Shown here piece after piece: positions 52,447 through 61,336 of a stretch of DNA of 64,000 nt; within the stretch, counting starts at the first letter, position 1; each line of letters begins with the position of its first letter. Source of the DNA: Tsukamurella pseudospumae. Its GTDB lineage: Bacteria > Actinomycetota > Actinomycetes > Mycobacteriales > Mycobacteriaceae. The position numbers and the translations under genes were made by a program. Location: assembly GCF_001575205.1 (NCBI RefSeq), contig NZ_LSRE01000013.1, positions 183,828-247,827 of the forward strand, given 5' to 3'. The notes below the pieces were generated by a model. It was not told the origin of the DNA. It ran no database searches and saw only the letters and a list, made by a program, of their open reading frames with translations.

Positions 52447-53367
52447 ATGCAGACGATTCTGGGCGCGAACGGGCAGATCGGCGAGGAGCTGGCGCGTTAC
52501 CTGCACGAGAACGTCACCCAGGACATCCGGCTGGTCGGGCGCAATCCCGAGAAGGTCAACGAGACGGACGAACTGGTCAAGGCCGACCTGATGGACGCCG
52601 AGGCCACCGACCGCGCCGTCGCGGGCAGCGACATCGTCTACCTCACGGTCGGTCTGCCGATGGACTCGGCGATGTGGGAGGAGCGCTTCCCACCGATGAT
52701 GGAGAACACCATCGCCGCCGTCCGCAGGCACGGCGCGAAGCTGGTCTTCTTCGACAACACCTACATGTACCCGCGGACGGCGGTCCCGCAGGTCGAGGGC
52801 AGGACGCCCTTCGAGCCGCGCGGGCGGAAGGCGGCCGTGCGCGCGCAGATCGCGACCCGGCTGCAGGAGGAGATGGGCGCCGGTCGCATCGAGGCCGTGA
52901 TCGTGCGTGCCCCCGAGTTCTACGGCCCGGGCAAGACCCAGGGCCTGACCAACACCACCGTCTTCGACCGGATCACGAAGGGCGAGCGGCCCCTGGTCCC
53001 CGTGAGCGCCGACACCAAGCGCAGCCTGATCTGGACGCCCGATGCCAGCCGAGCGATGGGCCTGATCGGCAACACCCCCGACGCCTACGGTCAGACCTGG
53101 CACCTGCCGATCGACCAGAACCGCCTCACCTATCGCGAGATGATCGCGATCGCCTCCGAGGTCGCCGGCCGGAAGATCCCGTTCAGCACGATCCCGCTGT
53201 TCGTGTTCACGCTGGCCGGCCTGTTCAGCGAGAAGGCCAAGGAGGCCTCGGAACTCATGCCCCGCTACGGCAAGGACAACATCTTCGACACCTCGAAGTT
53301 CACGGCCCGGTTCCCCGATTTCCGGGTCACCACCTACCGCGAGGGCATCACGCAGATCCTGTCCTGA
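52447..53367 (+). CDS. NAD-dependent epimerase/dehydratase (atypical extended SDR)
   Basis: 306 residues. ILGANGQIGEELARYL is the nucleotide-binding motif, VFFDNTYMYPR the conserved Ser/Thr-Tyr region and VIVRAPEFYGPG the C-terminal substrate contact. GAGGGA precedes ATG 52447; a GTG at 52435 is possible. It has its own tightly controlled promoter and so is probably induced separately from the genes upstream. Its 3' end overlaps the convergent small membrane gene by 20 bases. Confidence 0.8.
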   Translation: MQTILGANGQIGEELARYLHENVTQDIRLVGRNPEKVNETDELVKADLMDAEATDRAVAGSDIVYLTVGLPMDSAMWEERFPPMMENTIAAVRRHGAKLVFFDNTYMYPRTAVPQVEGRTPFEPRGRKAAVRAQIATRLQEEMGAGRIEAVIVRAPEFYGPGKTQGLTNTTVFDRITKGERPLVPVSADTKRSLIWTPDASRAMGLIGNTPDAYGQTWHLPIDQNRLTYREMIAIASEVAGRKIPFSTIPLFVFTLAGLFSEKAKEASELMPRYGKDNIFDTSKFTARFPDFRVTTYREGITQILS

Positions 53368-53725
53368 CTGCGACGCCGGTCCCGCTCACCACGTCGTCGT
53401 AGACGTCTCGGGCCGCGAACGCCGCGGTCAGCGCCCGCTCGACGTTCCGCTGTGTGCCCCGACGGCCCGCAACCCGGTGCGCCTCGTGGGCGGCATGGTG
53501 CGCCTCCCGGAGCTCGGCGGGGACCGGCCCGTCGTAGGCGGCGAGGTCTCGGTCGAGATCGTTGAGCATCGTCGTGGTCACGCCCCGCAGAGTGCGCCGG
53601 TAACGCTGCACCGACGGCGGCGTGAGCAGGCCGGCAGCACTGAGCGCCACCAGGATCAGCACCAGCAGTAGCGTGATCGCGATCCGCAGCCCCCGCAGTA
53701 GCTCCGGGGTCGTCGAGGGAGTCAT
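53348..53725 (-). CDS. small single-helix membrane protein
   Basis: About 125 residues. One hydrophobic helix near the N terminus (IAITLLLVLILVALSAAGLL) is followed by a charged helical region with coiled-coil character (HHAAHEAHRVAGRRG). No known domain. The start is uncertain: ATG 53725 places the helix 15 residues in, and a longer frame reaches 53761. It lies immediately after the amidohydrolase gene on the same strand and overlaps the epimerase gene at its 3' end. Confidence 0.5.
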   Translation of the reverse strand: MTPSTTPELLRGLRIAITLLLVLILVALSAAGLLTPPSVQRYRRTLRGVTTTMLNDLDRDLAAYDGPVPAELREAHHAAHEAHRVAGRRGTQRNVERALTAAFAARDVYDDVVSGTGVAVRTGSA

Positions 53726-53766
53726 CGTGTTGTCGCAGCCGGCCGATTCGTGGCCCGGCAATGGTT

Positions 53767-54798
53767 TCAGGCGTCGGCCATCAGGCGGGTCATTCCCCGC
53801 AGCACGGAGCGTGTGACCGCCCCGCGCACGCGATCGGGGAGCGGCGGTGCCGAGGCCGGTGCTCCCTTCCCGAGGCGCGGGAACAGCGCGAGGGCGTTGT
53901 CGCGCTCGATCCCGCGAGCGAGCTCCGCGTCGCCCGCGGTGTAGGTGTCGAGTCCGGCGGCGAAGTACTGCACGGCCACCTCGGGCGCGAAGGGCCAGTC
54001 GCTGCCGAACAGGACGTGGCCGGGGTCCGCGAAGGCGAGCAGGCTCGGCAACGCCGCCGCGCTGGCGGAGAGCGCAGTGTCGAAGTAGAAGCCCGAGAAG
54101 TCGTCGAGCACGTCCAGTGGGCTCCGACCTGTCTCGCCCGCGATGGTCAGGGCCGTCCGGTGCGACGAGTAGGGCACGAATCCGCCTGCGTGGCTGAGGA
54201 TGAACCGGATGCGGGGGTACCGTCGCCGGATCCCGTTGCGTACGAGCAGGTACGCGGCCCGGGTGGTGTCGAGCAGGAAGTCGGCCGCGAAGGGCGGAAT
54301 CCCGTCGACGGCCGGTGCCGGGAGATCCGCCGGATGGATGAACACCGTCGCGGCCCGCTCGTCGAGAAGGCTGAGGAGCTGATCCTGCCCCCGCTCACCG
54401 AGGTACGTGCCGCGGGCATTGGCGAGCAGGACCACGCCGTCGGCGTGCAGGTCGTCCAGGGCGCGCCGGGCATCGGCCGCGGAGGCAGCCACGTCGGGCA
54501 TCGGCACCGTTGCGAAGAAGCCGAACCGGCCCGGATGCGCCGCGACCACCGCCGACGCCTCGTCGTTGAGCGAGCGCGCCAGGCCCGCCGCCTCGGCGGA
54601 GTCGGTCAGGAAGCCCGTGCCCGGCGTCGACACGGACAGGATCGCGGTGGCGATCCCCGCGCGGTCCATCACCCCGAGGGACTCCTCGGCGGACCACGCG
54701 GGCAGGTCCCGCCCGCCGGCCGCGGCGATGCCCTCGGCGGCGAGCCGTTCACGGTACGCAGTCGGGATCATGTGGTGGTGGACGTCGATGCGCTGCAT
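53767..54798 (-). CDS. amidohydrolase-2 family decarboxylase-like protein
   Basis: 343 residues, similar to 6-methylsalicylate/ACMSD-type decarboxylases. IDVHHHMIP gives the first metal His pair, VFIHPADLP the next His, ILSHAGGFVPY another, and LFGSDWPFAPE the catalytic Asp. These enzymes remove carboxylate from hydroxybenzoate-like or muconate-like acids, or hydrolyse C-C or C-N bonds. A related paralogue with a Tat-type leader lies at 56647. The ATG at 54798 opens just before the metal motif. Confidence 0.82.
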   Translation of the reverse strand: MQRIDVHHHMIPTAYRERLAAEGIAAAGGRDLPAWSAEESLGVMDRAGIATAILSVSTPGTGFLTDSAEAAGLARSLNDEASAVVAAHPGRFGFFATVPMPDVAASAADARRALDDLHADGVVLLANARGTYLGERGQDQLLSLLDERAATVFIHPADLPAPAVDGIPPFAADFLLDTTRAAYLLVRNGIRRRYPRIRFILSHAGGFVPYSSHRTALTIAGETGRSPLDVLDDFSGFYFDTALSASAAALPSLLAFADPGHVLFGSDWPFAPEVAVQYFAAGLDTYTAGDAELARGIERDNALALFPRLGKGAPASAPPLPDRVRGAVTRSVLRGMTRLMADA

Positions 54799-54883
54799 GG
54801 AATCTCCGTGGTTCGACGGGCAGTGGATCGGATGGCGGCGGGCTCGGCGATCCGGCTCGGGTCCGGATCGCCGACGGTGCCGC

Positions 54884-55876
54884 CTACCCTCCGGCGTGGA
54901 AGGGCTCGGTGCCGAGGACGAGCCGGAGCCCGGCGATACCGGAGTGCTCCTGCGCGTAGCGCAGCTCCCGGCTGAGGTCGCTGAGGCTGTTGCGCGGCGG
55001 CACCCCCAGGCTGAGGGTGGACAGCGTGCCCAGCGCGTAGCCCTCCGAGTCCACGTACGCGGCGCCGCTGTCGCCCGGCACCCCGGGCCGCGCGGCGGTG
55101 ACCGTGTGCGCCCAGCCGCCGGCGTCGGGCTCCGGGGACTGCAGGGTTCCGCGATGCGGCGACAGCGCGTTCACGCCGCCGCGCAGCGACGAATCGCCGT
55201 AGCCGAAGACCCGCTCCCCCGCGTGCACCCGATCGACCCCGAGGCCCACCGGGCCGCCCCAGGTGGGGATCGAGGGATTGACGGATCCGACGGCGCTCTT
55301 CGGCAGCCGGATCAGCGCGAAATCGTTGTCGGCGCACAGGTCCGCGCCCTTCTCCCCCGCCTCCTGCATCGTCCTCCAGCTGGAGAAGGCGAGGGAGCCC
55401 GTGGCCTTCGTCGTGCCCTCGGCCCGCACCGACCCACCGGTGCGCAGGTCGACGGCGGTGCCCAGGGGCACGGTCTGCGCGGTGCAGCCGTTCGGCAGCT
55501 TGTCCGTGCCCGTGTAGCCGCAGTGCGCGGCCTGGCCCAGGTACACCTCGCCCTTGGCGTCGGTGAAGACGAAGTTGGTCGTGCACTGGCTGTCGCCCGT
55601 GTAGGCCTGCACACCCGGGTGCAGCGTCGCCTGCGCGGCGGGGGCCCAGGACACCCCCGCCTCTGCGGCGGCGACGGTGTGCGCCGCCCCCGCGGAGGTC
55701 GCCGCGCCCGTGGACGTCGCCGCCCCGGACGTCCCCGTCGCAGCGGACGAGGCGGCGGGGCTGTCCGTCGCATCCGCCCCGCAGCCGGCGGTGGCTGCCA
55801 GAGCGGCGGCCGCCGCGACGGCGATGAGAGCGCGGGCGGCCCGAGTCAGGCGATCGTCGCTGTCGATGCGTCGCAT
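54884..55876 (-). CDS. secreted chymotrypsin-like serine protease lipoprotein
   Basis: 330 residues. A lipoprotein signal (AALAATAGC, Cys about 32) is followed by an Ala/Ser/Thr linker and a trypsin-fold domain. The triad is His in GQAAHCG, Asp in CADNDFALIRL and Ser in GVPGDSGAAYV. Cys residues suited to disulfides are present in the mature part. It is exported and surface-anchored. It has no obvious tie to the catabolic genes around it. Confidence 0.82.
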   Translation of the reverse strand: MRRIDSDDRLTRAARALIAVAAAAALAATAGCGADATDSPAASSAATGTSGAATSTGAATSAGAAHTVAAAEAGVSWAPAAQATLHPGVQAYTGDSQCTTNFVFTDAKGEVYLGQAAHCGYTGTDKLPNGCTAQTVPLGTAVDLRTGGSVRAEGTTKATGSLAFSSWRTMQEAGEKGADLCADNDFALIRLPKSAVGSVNPSIPTWGGPVGLGVDRVHAGERVFGYGDSSLRGGVNALSPHRGTLQSPEPDAGGWAHTVTAARPGVPGDSGAAYVDSEGYALGTLSTLSLGVPPRNSLSDLSRELRYAQEHSGIAGLRLVLGTEPFHAGG

Positions 55877-55891
55877 CTGTTTCTCCTCATC

Positions 55892-56650
55892 TCACCCGAT
55901 GATCGGGCGACGGTACCGGGTCTGGCGGTCTAGTTCGGTCTGCATGGCGGCCCGGACGCGGTCGGCGTAGTCCTCCGCGGCCTCGTCGGGCTCGGGGCGC
56001 ATGGCGGGCAGGAAGGTGGTGCGGAGCTTGGTGGGCAACGGGATGTAGGGCAGCAGTCCCACCGCGCCGATGTTGACGCCCCACTGGATGGACACGGTGG
56101 TCGGCAAGCGGTTGAGGCGGAACCGTTCCCGCACGCCGGTCGCCTTCGCGAGCCAGGCACCGTCGTCGAGGACGACGACCGATTCCCCCGCACCGCTCGT
56201 GACGACGGGCACGATCGGGGCGCCGGCTTCCACGGCGAGCCGGGCGAAGCCGGTGCGACCGTCGAAGAGGACCGTGTTGCGGTCCTTCCAGGTCTTGAAG
56301 GCGTCGACATCGCCGCCGGGGAAGACGAGGACGTGATTGCCCTCGGCGAGGGACTCCTTGGCGGTCTCGCGGCCGGCGAGCCGGGAGCCGAAGGGCTCCA
56401 GGAACCGTCCGACTCCGAGCTGCCACGCCACCTGATGGGTCAGCACGATCACCGGGCGCTCATCGCCGCTCTCGCGGTGCCCGATCCCGAAGGCGACCAC
56501 GTTGAGGTCGAAGACGCCGCCGAAGCCGTGGTTGGCGACGAAGAGCACGGGTTCGTCGGGAATCGGTGCCGCGATGGTGGTCTCGTGCCGGTTGTACGCG
56601 CCGACGAAGGTCTCCAAGGCCCGCGCGACGCGGTCGCTCCAGTCCGTCAT
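55892..56650 (-). CDS. acyltransferase-like protein (PlsC/DAGAT type)
   Basis: 252 residues. VLFVANHGFGGVFDLNVVAFG resembles the HxxxxD block but with longer spacing; LVFPGGDVDAFKTW matches the FPEG-type second motif, and GAPIVPVVTSG the third. This is the pattern of the bacterial DAGAT or phospholipid/glycerol acyltransferase group. ATG 56650 overlaps the stop of the upstream amidohydrolase (ATGA), an unexpected pairing with a catabolic gene. The substrate is unknown. Confidence 0.75.
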   Translation of the reverse strand: MTDWSDRVARALETFVGAYNRHETTIAAPIPDEPVLFVANHGFGGVFDLNVVAFGIGHRESGDERPVIVLTHQVAWQLGVGRFLEPFGSRLAGRETAKESLAEGNHVLVFPGGDVDAFKTWKDRNTVLFDGRTGFARLAVEAGAPIVPVVTSGAGESVVVLDDGAWLAKATGVRERFRLNRLPTTVSIQWGVNIGAVGLLPYIPLPTKLRTTFLPAMRPEPDEAAEDYADRVRAAMQTELDRQTRYRRPIIG

Positions 56651-57744
56651 CTCCCGATCGCCGCCTTCAGTCGCGGCAGTTGCTTGAGCGGGTTGTGCCG
56701 CTCGATCTCGAGACGCTGCTCGGTGGTGAAGGTCTCGCTGAGGCCGGGAGCGGGGTCGCGGTCGCCGTGCTGGTCGAGCACCAGGCCGGAGAAGGGCCAG
56801 TCGCTGCCGAACACGATGTGGTCGCGGCTGGTGGCGGCCAGCACGCTGTTCATCGCGGTGGGCGCCGCACTGAGCGCGGTGTCGTAGTACATGCCCGCCA
56901 CCTGCGCCTTGACGTCGAGCAGCGAGATCTTCGGCAGCCCGAGGCGGCCGAGCACCGTCTGCGAGGCGACGCCGATGCGATGCGTGAGGAAGGGCAGGGT
57001 GCCGCCGGCGTGCGCGAGCTGGAACCGGATGTTCGGATACCGCTCCATCACGCCGGTCATCATCATCATGGTCGCCGCGCGCGTGGTGTCGAAGGTGAAC
57101 TCCGCGAGGAAGTCCGGCAGCGGCAGGTGCGGCTTCGCGTTGTCGGGGATCGCCGCCGGGTGCACGAAGACATACGCGGAGCGCCGGTTGAGCTCCATCA
57201 TCAGGGGCTCGTACCGCGGATCGCCCAGGTACACGCCGTCGTAGGCACTGAGCAGCGTCACGCCGTCGAGGTGGAGCACGTCGAGCGCGTACGCGAGCTC
57301 GGCGATGGACGCGATGAGGTTGGGCAGGGGCAGGACCGCGAAACTGCCGAAGCGCTTGGGGTGCTTCTTGATCAGGTCCGCCGCGTACGTGTTGCAGTAC
57401 CGCGCGAGGTCGATCGCCTCCTTACCGGCGAGGAAGGAGACGCCGGGGTCCGATACGGCGAGGACGCGAGCGGAGATGCCGTAGTAGTCCTGGAAGGCGA
57501 GGTCCGCCTCGGGCGACCACGTGGGCGTCGGGTAGCCGCCGATTGTGAAGTGCCCGTGCGAGAGCAGCGCCGCCCGGTACTCCGGCGGCAAGAAGTGGGC
57601 GTGCAGGTCCACGCGGTACTGGCCCGTGGGAGCTGCGAAGCCCGGCTCCGGCTTGGCAGCGGCGGGTGCTGCGGCTGCAGCGCCGAGGGCGACCGCGCCG
57701 ACGGTCGTCGCGGCGCCGGCGAAGAAGTTGCGGCGGTTGATCAT
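56647..57744 (-). CDS. Tat-exported amidohydrolase-2 family protein
   Basis: 365 residues. The leader INRRNFFAGAATTVGAVALG, followed by an Ala stretch, is a twin-arginine-type signal, so the enzyme probably works outside the membrane. The catalytic domain has VDLHAHFLP, YVFVHPAAIP, FQLAHAGGTLPF and VFGSDWPFSG, all shared with the cytoplasmic paralogue at 53767. An exported decarboxylase-like enzyme beside an aromatic meta-cleavage operon is unusual. ATGA overlap with the acyltransferase gene. Confidence 0.82.
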   Translation of the reverse strand: MINRRNFFAGAATTVGAVALGAAAAAPAAAKPEPGFAAPTGQYRVDLHAHFLPPEYRAALLSHGHFTIGGYPTPTWSPEADLAFQDYYGISARVLAVSDPGVSFLAGKEAIDLARYCNTYAADLIKKHPKRFGSFAVLPLPNLIASIAELAYALDVLHLDGVTLLSAYDGVYLGDPRYEPLMMELNRRSAYVFVHPAAIPDNAKPHLPLPDFLAEFTFDTTRAATMMMMTGVMERYPNIRFQLAHAGGTLPFLTHRIGVASQTVLGRLGLPKISLLDVKAQVAGMYYDTALSAAPTAMNSVLAATSRDHIVFGSDWPFSGLVLDQHGDRDPAPGLSETFTTEQRLEIERHNPLKQLPRLKAAIGR

Positions 57745-57798
57745 CGAGGGGGGCTCCGGTCTGCGGCAGGGTTGTCTTCACTGGGGGTGTATCGGTTG

Positions 57799-58590
57799 TC
57801 AGGGCTCGAGCGCGAACTCGGCCACGGCCGTCGCGAGGGTCTCGTCGCCCAGGCCGATGCGCGCCTCGACGTGATCACCGGGGCGGACCGGAACCATGGG
57901 GCCCAGGGCTCCGGAGAGAACGACGTGCCCGGCGCGCAATGGATCGCCCAGGTCGCGGGCCGTCTCGGCGAGCCACAGCAACGCGTTGAGCGGATCGCCG
58001 AGGCAGTCCGTGCCGTATCCGGTGGAGGCGATCGTGCCGTTGACCGTCATCGTCATCGTCACCGCCGACGGGGTGATCGCGTCGGGGAGCCTGTCGCCGA
58101 TCACGTACAGGCCGGCGCTCGCGTTGTCGGCCACGGTGTCGGCGTAGCTGATGTCCCACTGGGCGACTCGGCTGTCGACCACCTCGATGGCGGCGTGGCT
58201 CCGGGCGACGGCCCGGCGGACGGACTCGAGCGTGAGGTCACCGTCGAGGTCCTCGCCCAGGACGAAGGCGATCTCCGCCTCGACCTTGGGCTGCAGGAGC
58301 ATCGAGCCCGGGATCGGCGTCCCGGTCACGTCCATGTCGTCGAACAGCACCCCGAAGTCGGGGCGGTCGACGCCGAGCTGCGCCTGCACGACCGGGTTGG
58401 TCAGCCCGATCTTGCGGCCGACGACGACGGCGCCGCGATCGACGCGGTCCTGGGTGAGCAACTGCTGCACGGCGTACGCCGCCGTGACATCGGTGGGCCC
58501 GATGAGGTCGCGGATCGGCAGGCACGGGCTGCGCAGGTCCGTCGCGGTCAACAGTCGGCGCGCGGCGGTGGTGATGGTGTCGGCGCTCAT
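57799..58590 (-). CDS. 2-hydroxypenta-2,4-dienoate hydratase
   Basis: 263 residues of the MhpD/HsaE type. PKVEAEIAFVLGEDL has the metal-binding E-x-E pair near 103-105, AIEVVDSRVAQWDI the later acid, and LGPMVPVRPGDHVEARIG the C-terminal beta sheet. It adds water to the dienoate left by meta-cleavage hydrolysis, giving a 4-hydroxy-2-oxo acid. ATG 58590 overlaps the hydroxylase stop (ATGA). The next expected genes, an aldolase and an acylating aldehyde dehydrogenase, are not present in the window. Confidence 0.87.
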   Translation of the reverse strand: MSADTITTAARRLLTATDLRSPCLPIRDLIGPTDVTAAYAVQQLLTQDRVDRGAVVVGRKIGLTNPVVQAQLGVDRPDFGVLFDDMDVTGTPIPGSMLLQPKVEAEIAFVLGEDLDGDLTLESVRRAVARSHAAIEVVDSRVAQWDISYADTVADNASAGLYVIGDRLPDAITPSAVTMTMTVNGTIASTGYGTDCLGDPLNALLWLAETARDLGDPLRAGHVVLSGALGPMVPVRPGDHVEARIGLGDETLATAVAEFALEP

Positions 58591-60308
58591 GCGGGCCTTC
58601 CGGTCTGGGTGGGGGTGGCGTCGATGCGGGTCGTGGTGCGGCTGTCGGTACCGGACGGTGCGACCTGCCGGACCAGTGCGCGGGTCAGGTCCGCGGCGTC
58701 CCGGCTCGCGCCGAAGACGTACTTGTCAGGTCGCAGGACCACGACGGTGCCGGGCCGGTGCCCGGCGCGCCGCAGCCACGAGGTCAGGAGGTCGTCGGTG
58801 TCCTCGAGGTCGAGGAGACCGGCCTTGCGGCGGCCGTCGCCGATCCGCCCCTGCGGCCGCGCGCCCGAGCGGTAGATCGTCGCGAAGTTCGCGCCGAGAC
58901 GCTCCCACACGAGCGCCTCCGCGCCGAGCGCCTCGCGCGGGTCGGTCTCGAATCCGATGACGGCCCAACCGATGCCGAGGGCGTCGTCGAGCCGGACCCG
59001 GTGGCCGTCGTAGCGCCGTACCACGGGCTGCGGCGGCAGGGTGCCCTCGATACCGCGGACCGGCTTGCGGTCGAGGCCGAGGTACTCGCCGCGACGGAAC
59101 CGCGGCTTGGGCTTCATGCCGGCCCGCCGCACCCAGGCGCCGAGTGCGGGCACGCGGAGCGCCGAGCGCAGCGCGATGTCCCGCGACCGCGCGAGGGCCC
59201 TGCTCTGGACGGAGACGAGCGACTTGTTGAACACGGACAGCTCGATCATCGCCTTCGCGTGATGCCGGCGCTCGGACTCGTAGGTGTCGAGGATCGCGGG
59301 ATCGGCCCCGTGCTGCAGGACGGCCTGGAGCTTCCAGGACAGGTTGTCCGCATCGCGAACGCCGGCGTTCATGCCCTGGCCGATGAACTGCGGGGTCATG
59401 TGCGCGGCGTCGCCCGCGAGCAGGATGCGGCCCTCGCGCCAGCGGTCGGCGATCACGGCGTTGAAGGTGTAGACGAGGCGCCGCTCCACGGTCACCTCGT
59501 CGACGTCGACGTACTGCCCGATGAGTCGCTGCACCGTCGCGTCGGACTCGAACTCGTCCTTCTGGTCGTCGTCGGCGAGGTTGAACTCGAACCGGTGATG
59601 CCCGCCGGGCTGAGGACAGCTCACCGTCGGCATATCCGGATCGCAGACGAAGTCGAAGTACGGGAGGTGGCGGAACGGGTCCGCGCCCTCCTTGGCGGCC
59701 AGGTCGACGACGAGCCACCGCTCGGGGAAGCTCTTGCCGCTCATGTCGATACCGAGGCCGGTGCGGATGACGCTGCGGCCACCGTCGGCGCCGACGAGGT
59801 ACGACGCGCGCACCGCCTCGCGGGTGGCATCGTCGATCACGTTGTCCTGCTTGCCGTACCCGCTGCCGGTGGAGGCCGCGTGAACGACGATCACGCCGTC
59901 GGCGTCCTGCTCGAACTCGACCACCTCGCGGCCCCGTCGGACCTCGACGTTCGGGTAGCGGATGAGGGTGTCCCCCAGCTTCGTCTCCAGGTAGGGCTGG
60001 TAGAAGAAGTTCGTCACGGGCCACCACAGCGGGCGCTGCGGCTGGCGGAACTGGACGAGCACCTCGCCGTCGGAGGTGACCCACTGGACCGCCGAATCGA
60101 CGTTCATGTCCTCGTGGATCTCGTCGGCGACGCCGGCGGTCTGGAAGACGCGCAGGGCCTCGTCGTCGGTGTAGACGGCGCGAGCGTTCCCGTAGAAGTG
60201 CGGTTCGCGCTCGAGGACGAGGACGGACAGGCCCCGTCGGCCGAGGAGGTGGGCGAGGGTGAGGCCGGTGGGCCCGAGGCCCACGACGGCGACGTCGTAG
60301 TCGTTCAC
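58587..60308 (-). CDS. mhpA: FAD-dependent aromatic-acid hydroxylase (MhpA-like)
   Basis: 573 residues, class A flavin monooxygenase. VAVVGLGPTGLTLAHLLG is the FAD-binding GxGxxG, YLVGADGGRSVIR the DG motif and LAGDAAHMTPQFIGQGMNAG the GD motif. A C-terminal thioredoxin-like domain of about 170 residues completes the 3-(3-hydroxyphenyl)propionate hydroxylase architecture. It would insert an ortho hydroxyl to make the catechol for the extradiol dioxygenase. ATGA overlaps on both sides show strict coupling with dioxygenase and hydratase genes. Confidence 0.87.
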   Translation of the reverse strand: MNDYDVAVVGLGPTGLTLAHLLGRRGLSVLVLEREPHFYGNARAVYTDDEALRVFQTAGVADEIHEDMNVDSAVQWVTSDGEVLVQFRQPQRPLWWPVTNFFYQPYLETKLGDTLIRYPNVEVRRGREVVEFEQDADGVIVVHAASTGSGYGKQDNVIDDATREAVRASYLVGADGGRSVIRTGLGIDMSGKSFPERWLVVDLAAKEGADPFRHLPYFDFVCDPDMPTVSCPQPGGHHRFEFNLADDDQKDEFESDATVQRLIGQYVDVDEVTVERRLVYTFNAVIADRWREGRILLAGDAAHMTPQFIGQGMNAGVRDADNLSWKLQAVLQHGADPAILDTYESERRHHAKAMIELSVFNKSLVSVQSRALARSRDIALRSALRVPALGAWVRRAGMKPKPRFRRGEYLGLDRKPVRGIEGTLPPQPVVRRYDGHRVRLDDALGIGWAVIGFETDPREALGAEALVWERLGANFATIYRSGARPQGRIGDGRRKAGLLDLEDTDDLLTSWLRRAGHRPGTVVVLRPDKYVFGASRDAADLTRALVRQVAPSGTDSRTTTRIDATPTQTGRPA

Positions 60309-61336
60309 TTCTTCATTCCGATCGGTGTGCTGAGGGCGGGAACGGTCCGCTCCGGGCGGCGGAGGTTGCGGAGGGCTTCGCGGACCTGGGCGAGGTTGTC
60401 GGTCATATGGACGGTGTCGTGGCCCCAGATGCTGATGCCCTGGTAGGTCGTCGGCTGCCAGGCGGCTTCGAGCTCGGGAGTGACGACGATGGGATTCCAG
60501 CCGACCTCGAGTTCGAACCCCGAGGGCGTGACGCAGTAGAAGGACAGCTCACGGTCGTTGGTGTGCTGGCCCACCGTCCACGCGATGCGGAAACCGAGGT
60601 CGCGGACCCGCTGGTAGGCGGCGAGCATGTCGTCGAGGTCGGCGACCTGGATGTTGACGTGCTGCGCCCGGGTGCGGATGGGGTCGACGGGCAGGTGATG
60701 CAGGCCGGCGACGGCGATCGAATGGTGCCGCTCGTTGACCCGCAGGAAGCGGATCTTGAGCGTGAGACCGTTGACGTTCTCGTCGATGTAGTCCGAGAGT
60801 CGCGAGTCGAAGACGGTGCCGTAGTAGCGGTGGATGCTCGCCGGGTTCCGCGAGGTGATGGCGACGTGCCCCATGCCGGAGTCACCGGTCACGTAGCCGG
60901 AGGTGAGCATGCGCAGCGGCTGGGTGGTAGTCCGGCCGGTCGTGAAGACCTCCTGGACAATGCCTTTCGGTCCCGGGAAGCGCCACAATCGTTCCACGCC
61001 GCGCAGCGCGGCGTCCTCGGGGGAGCCCTCGACGATCGGAACGCCGCGATCACTGACTCGCTTGATGACCCGGTCGAAGGTCTCGTGATCGTCGACCTGC
61101 CAGCCGATCGCCATGAGGTCCTCGGCGGGGCCGCGGCGGATGAGGAAGCGGCACTCGTTCTCGTCGAGCCGGAATCGGAGGGTGTCGGCGTCGAGCTCGT
61201 CGACGTGCAGGCCGATCGCGTCGGCGCCGAAGCGGTGCCACTGCTGCATCTTCCGGGACTCGACGGCGAGGTAGCCGAGGTGGACGGCGCCGAAGACGGA
61301 TCCCTGCTTCGCGACCTCTGTTGCAGCGGCGGTCAT
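60305..61336 (-). CDS. extradiol ring-cleavage dioxygenase (type I, two-domain)
   Basis: 343 residues, vicinal oxygen chelate fold with two repeated domains. The iron ligands are His in GMGHVAITSRN near 180, His in RAQHVNIQVADL near 246 and Glu in FELEVGWNP near 300. HHSIAVAGLHHLP supplies a catalytic His region. It cleaves a substituted catechol next to the hydroxyls. ATG 61336 overlaps the alpha/beta hydrolase stop (ATGA). Similar in plan to BphC/HsaC-type enzymes; the ring substituent is not known. Confidence 0.87.
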   Translation of the reverse strand: MTAAATEVAKQGSVFGAVHLGYLAVESRKMQQWHRFGADAIGLHVDELDADTLRFRLDENECRFLIRRGPAEDLMAIGWQVDDHETFDRVIKRVSDRGVPIVEGSPEDAALRGVERLWRFPGPKGIVQEVFTTGRTTTQPLRMLTSGYVTGDSGMGHVAITSRNPASIHRYYGTVFDSRLSDYIDENVNGLTLKIRFLRVNERHHSIAVAGLHHLPVDPIRTRAQHVNIQVADLDDMLAAYQRVRDLGFRIAWTVGQHTNDRELSFYCVTPSGFELEVGWNPIVVTPELEAAWQPTTYQGISIWGHDTVHMTDNLAQVREALRNLRRPERTVPALSTPIGMKK

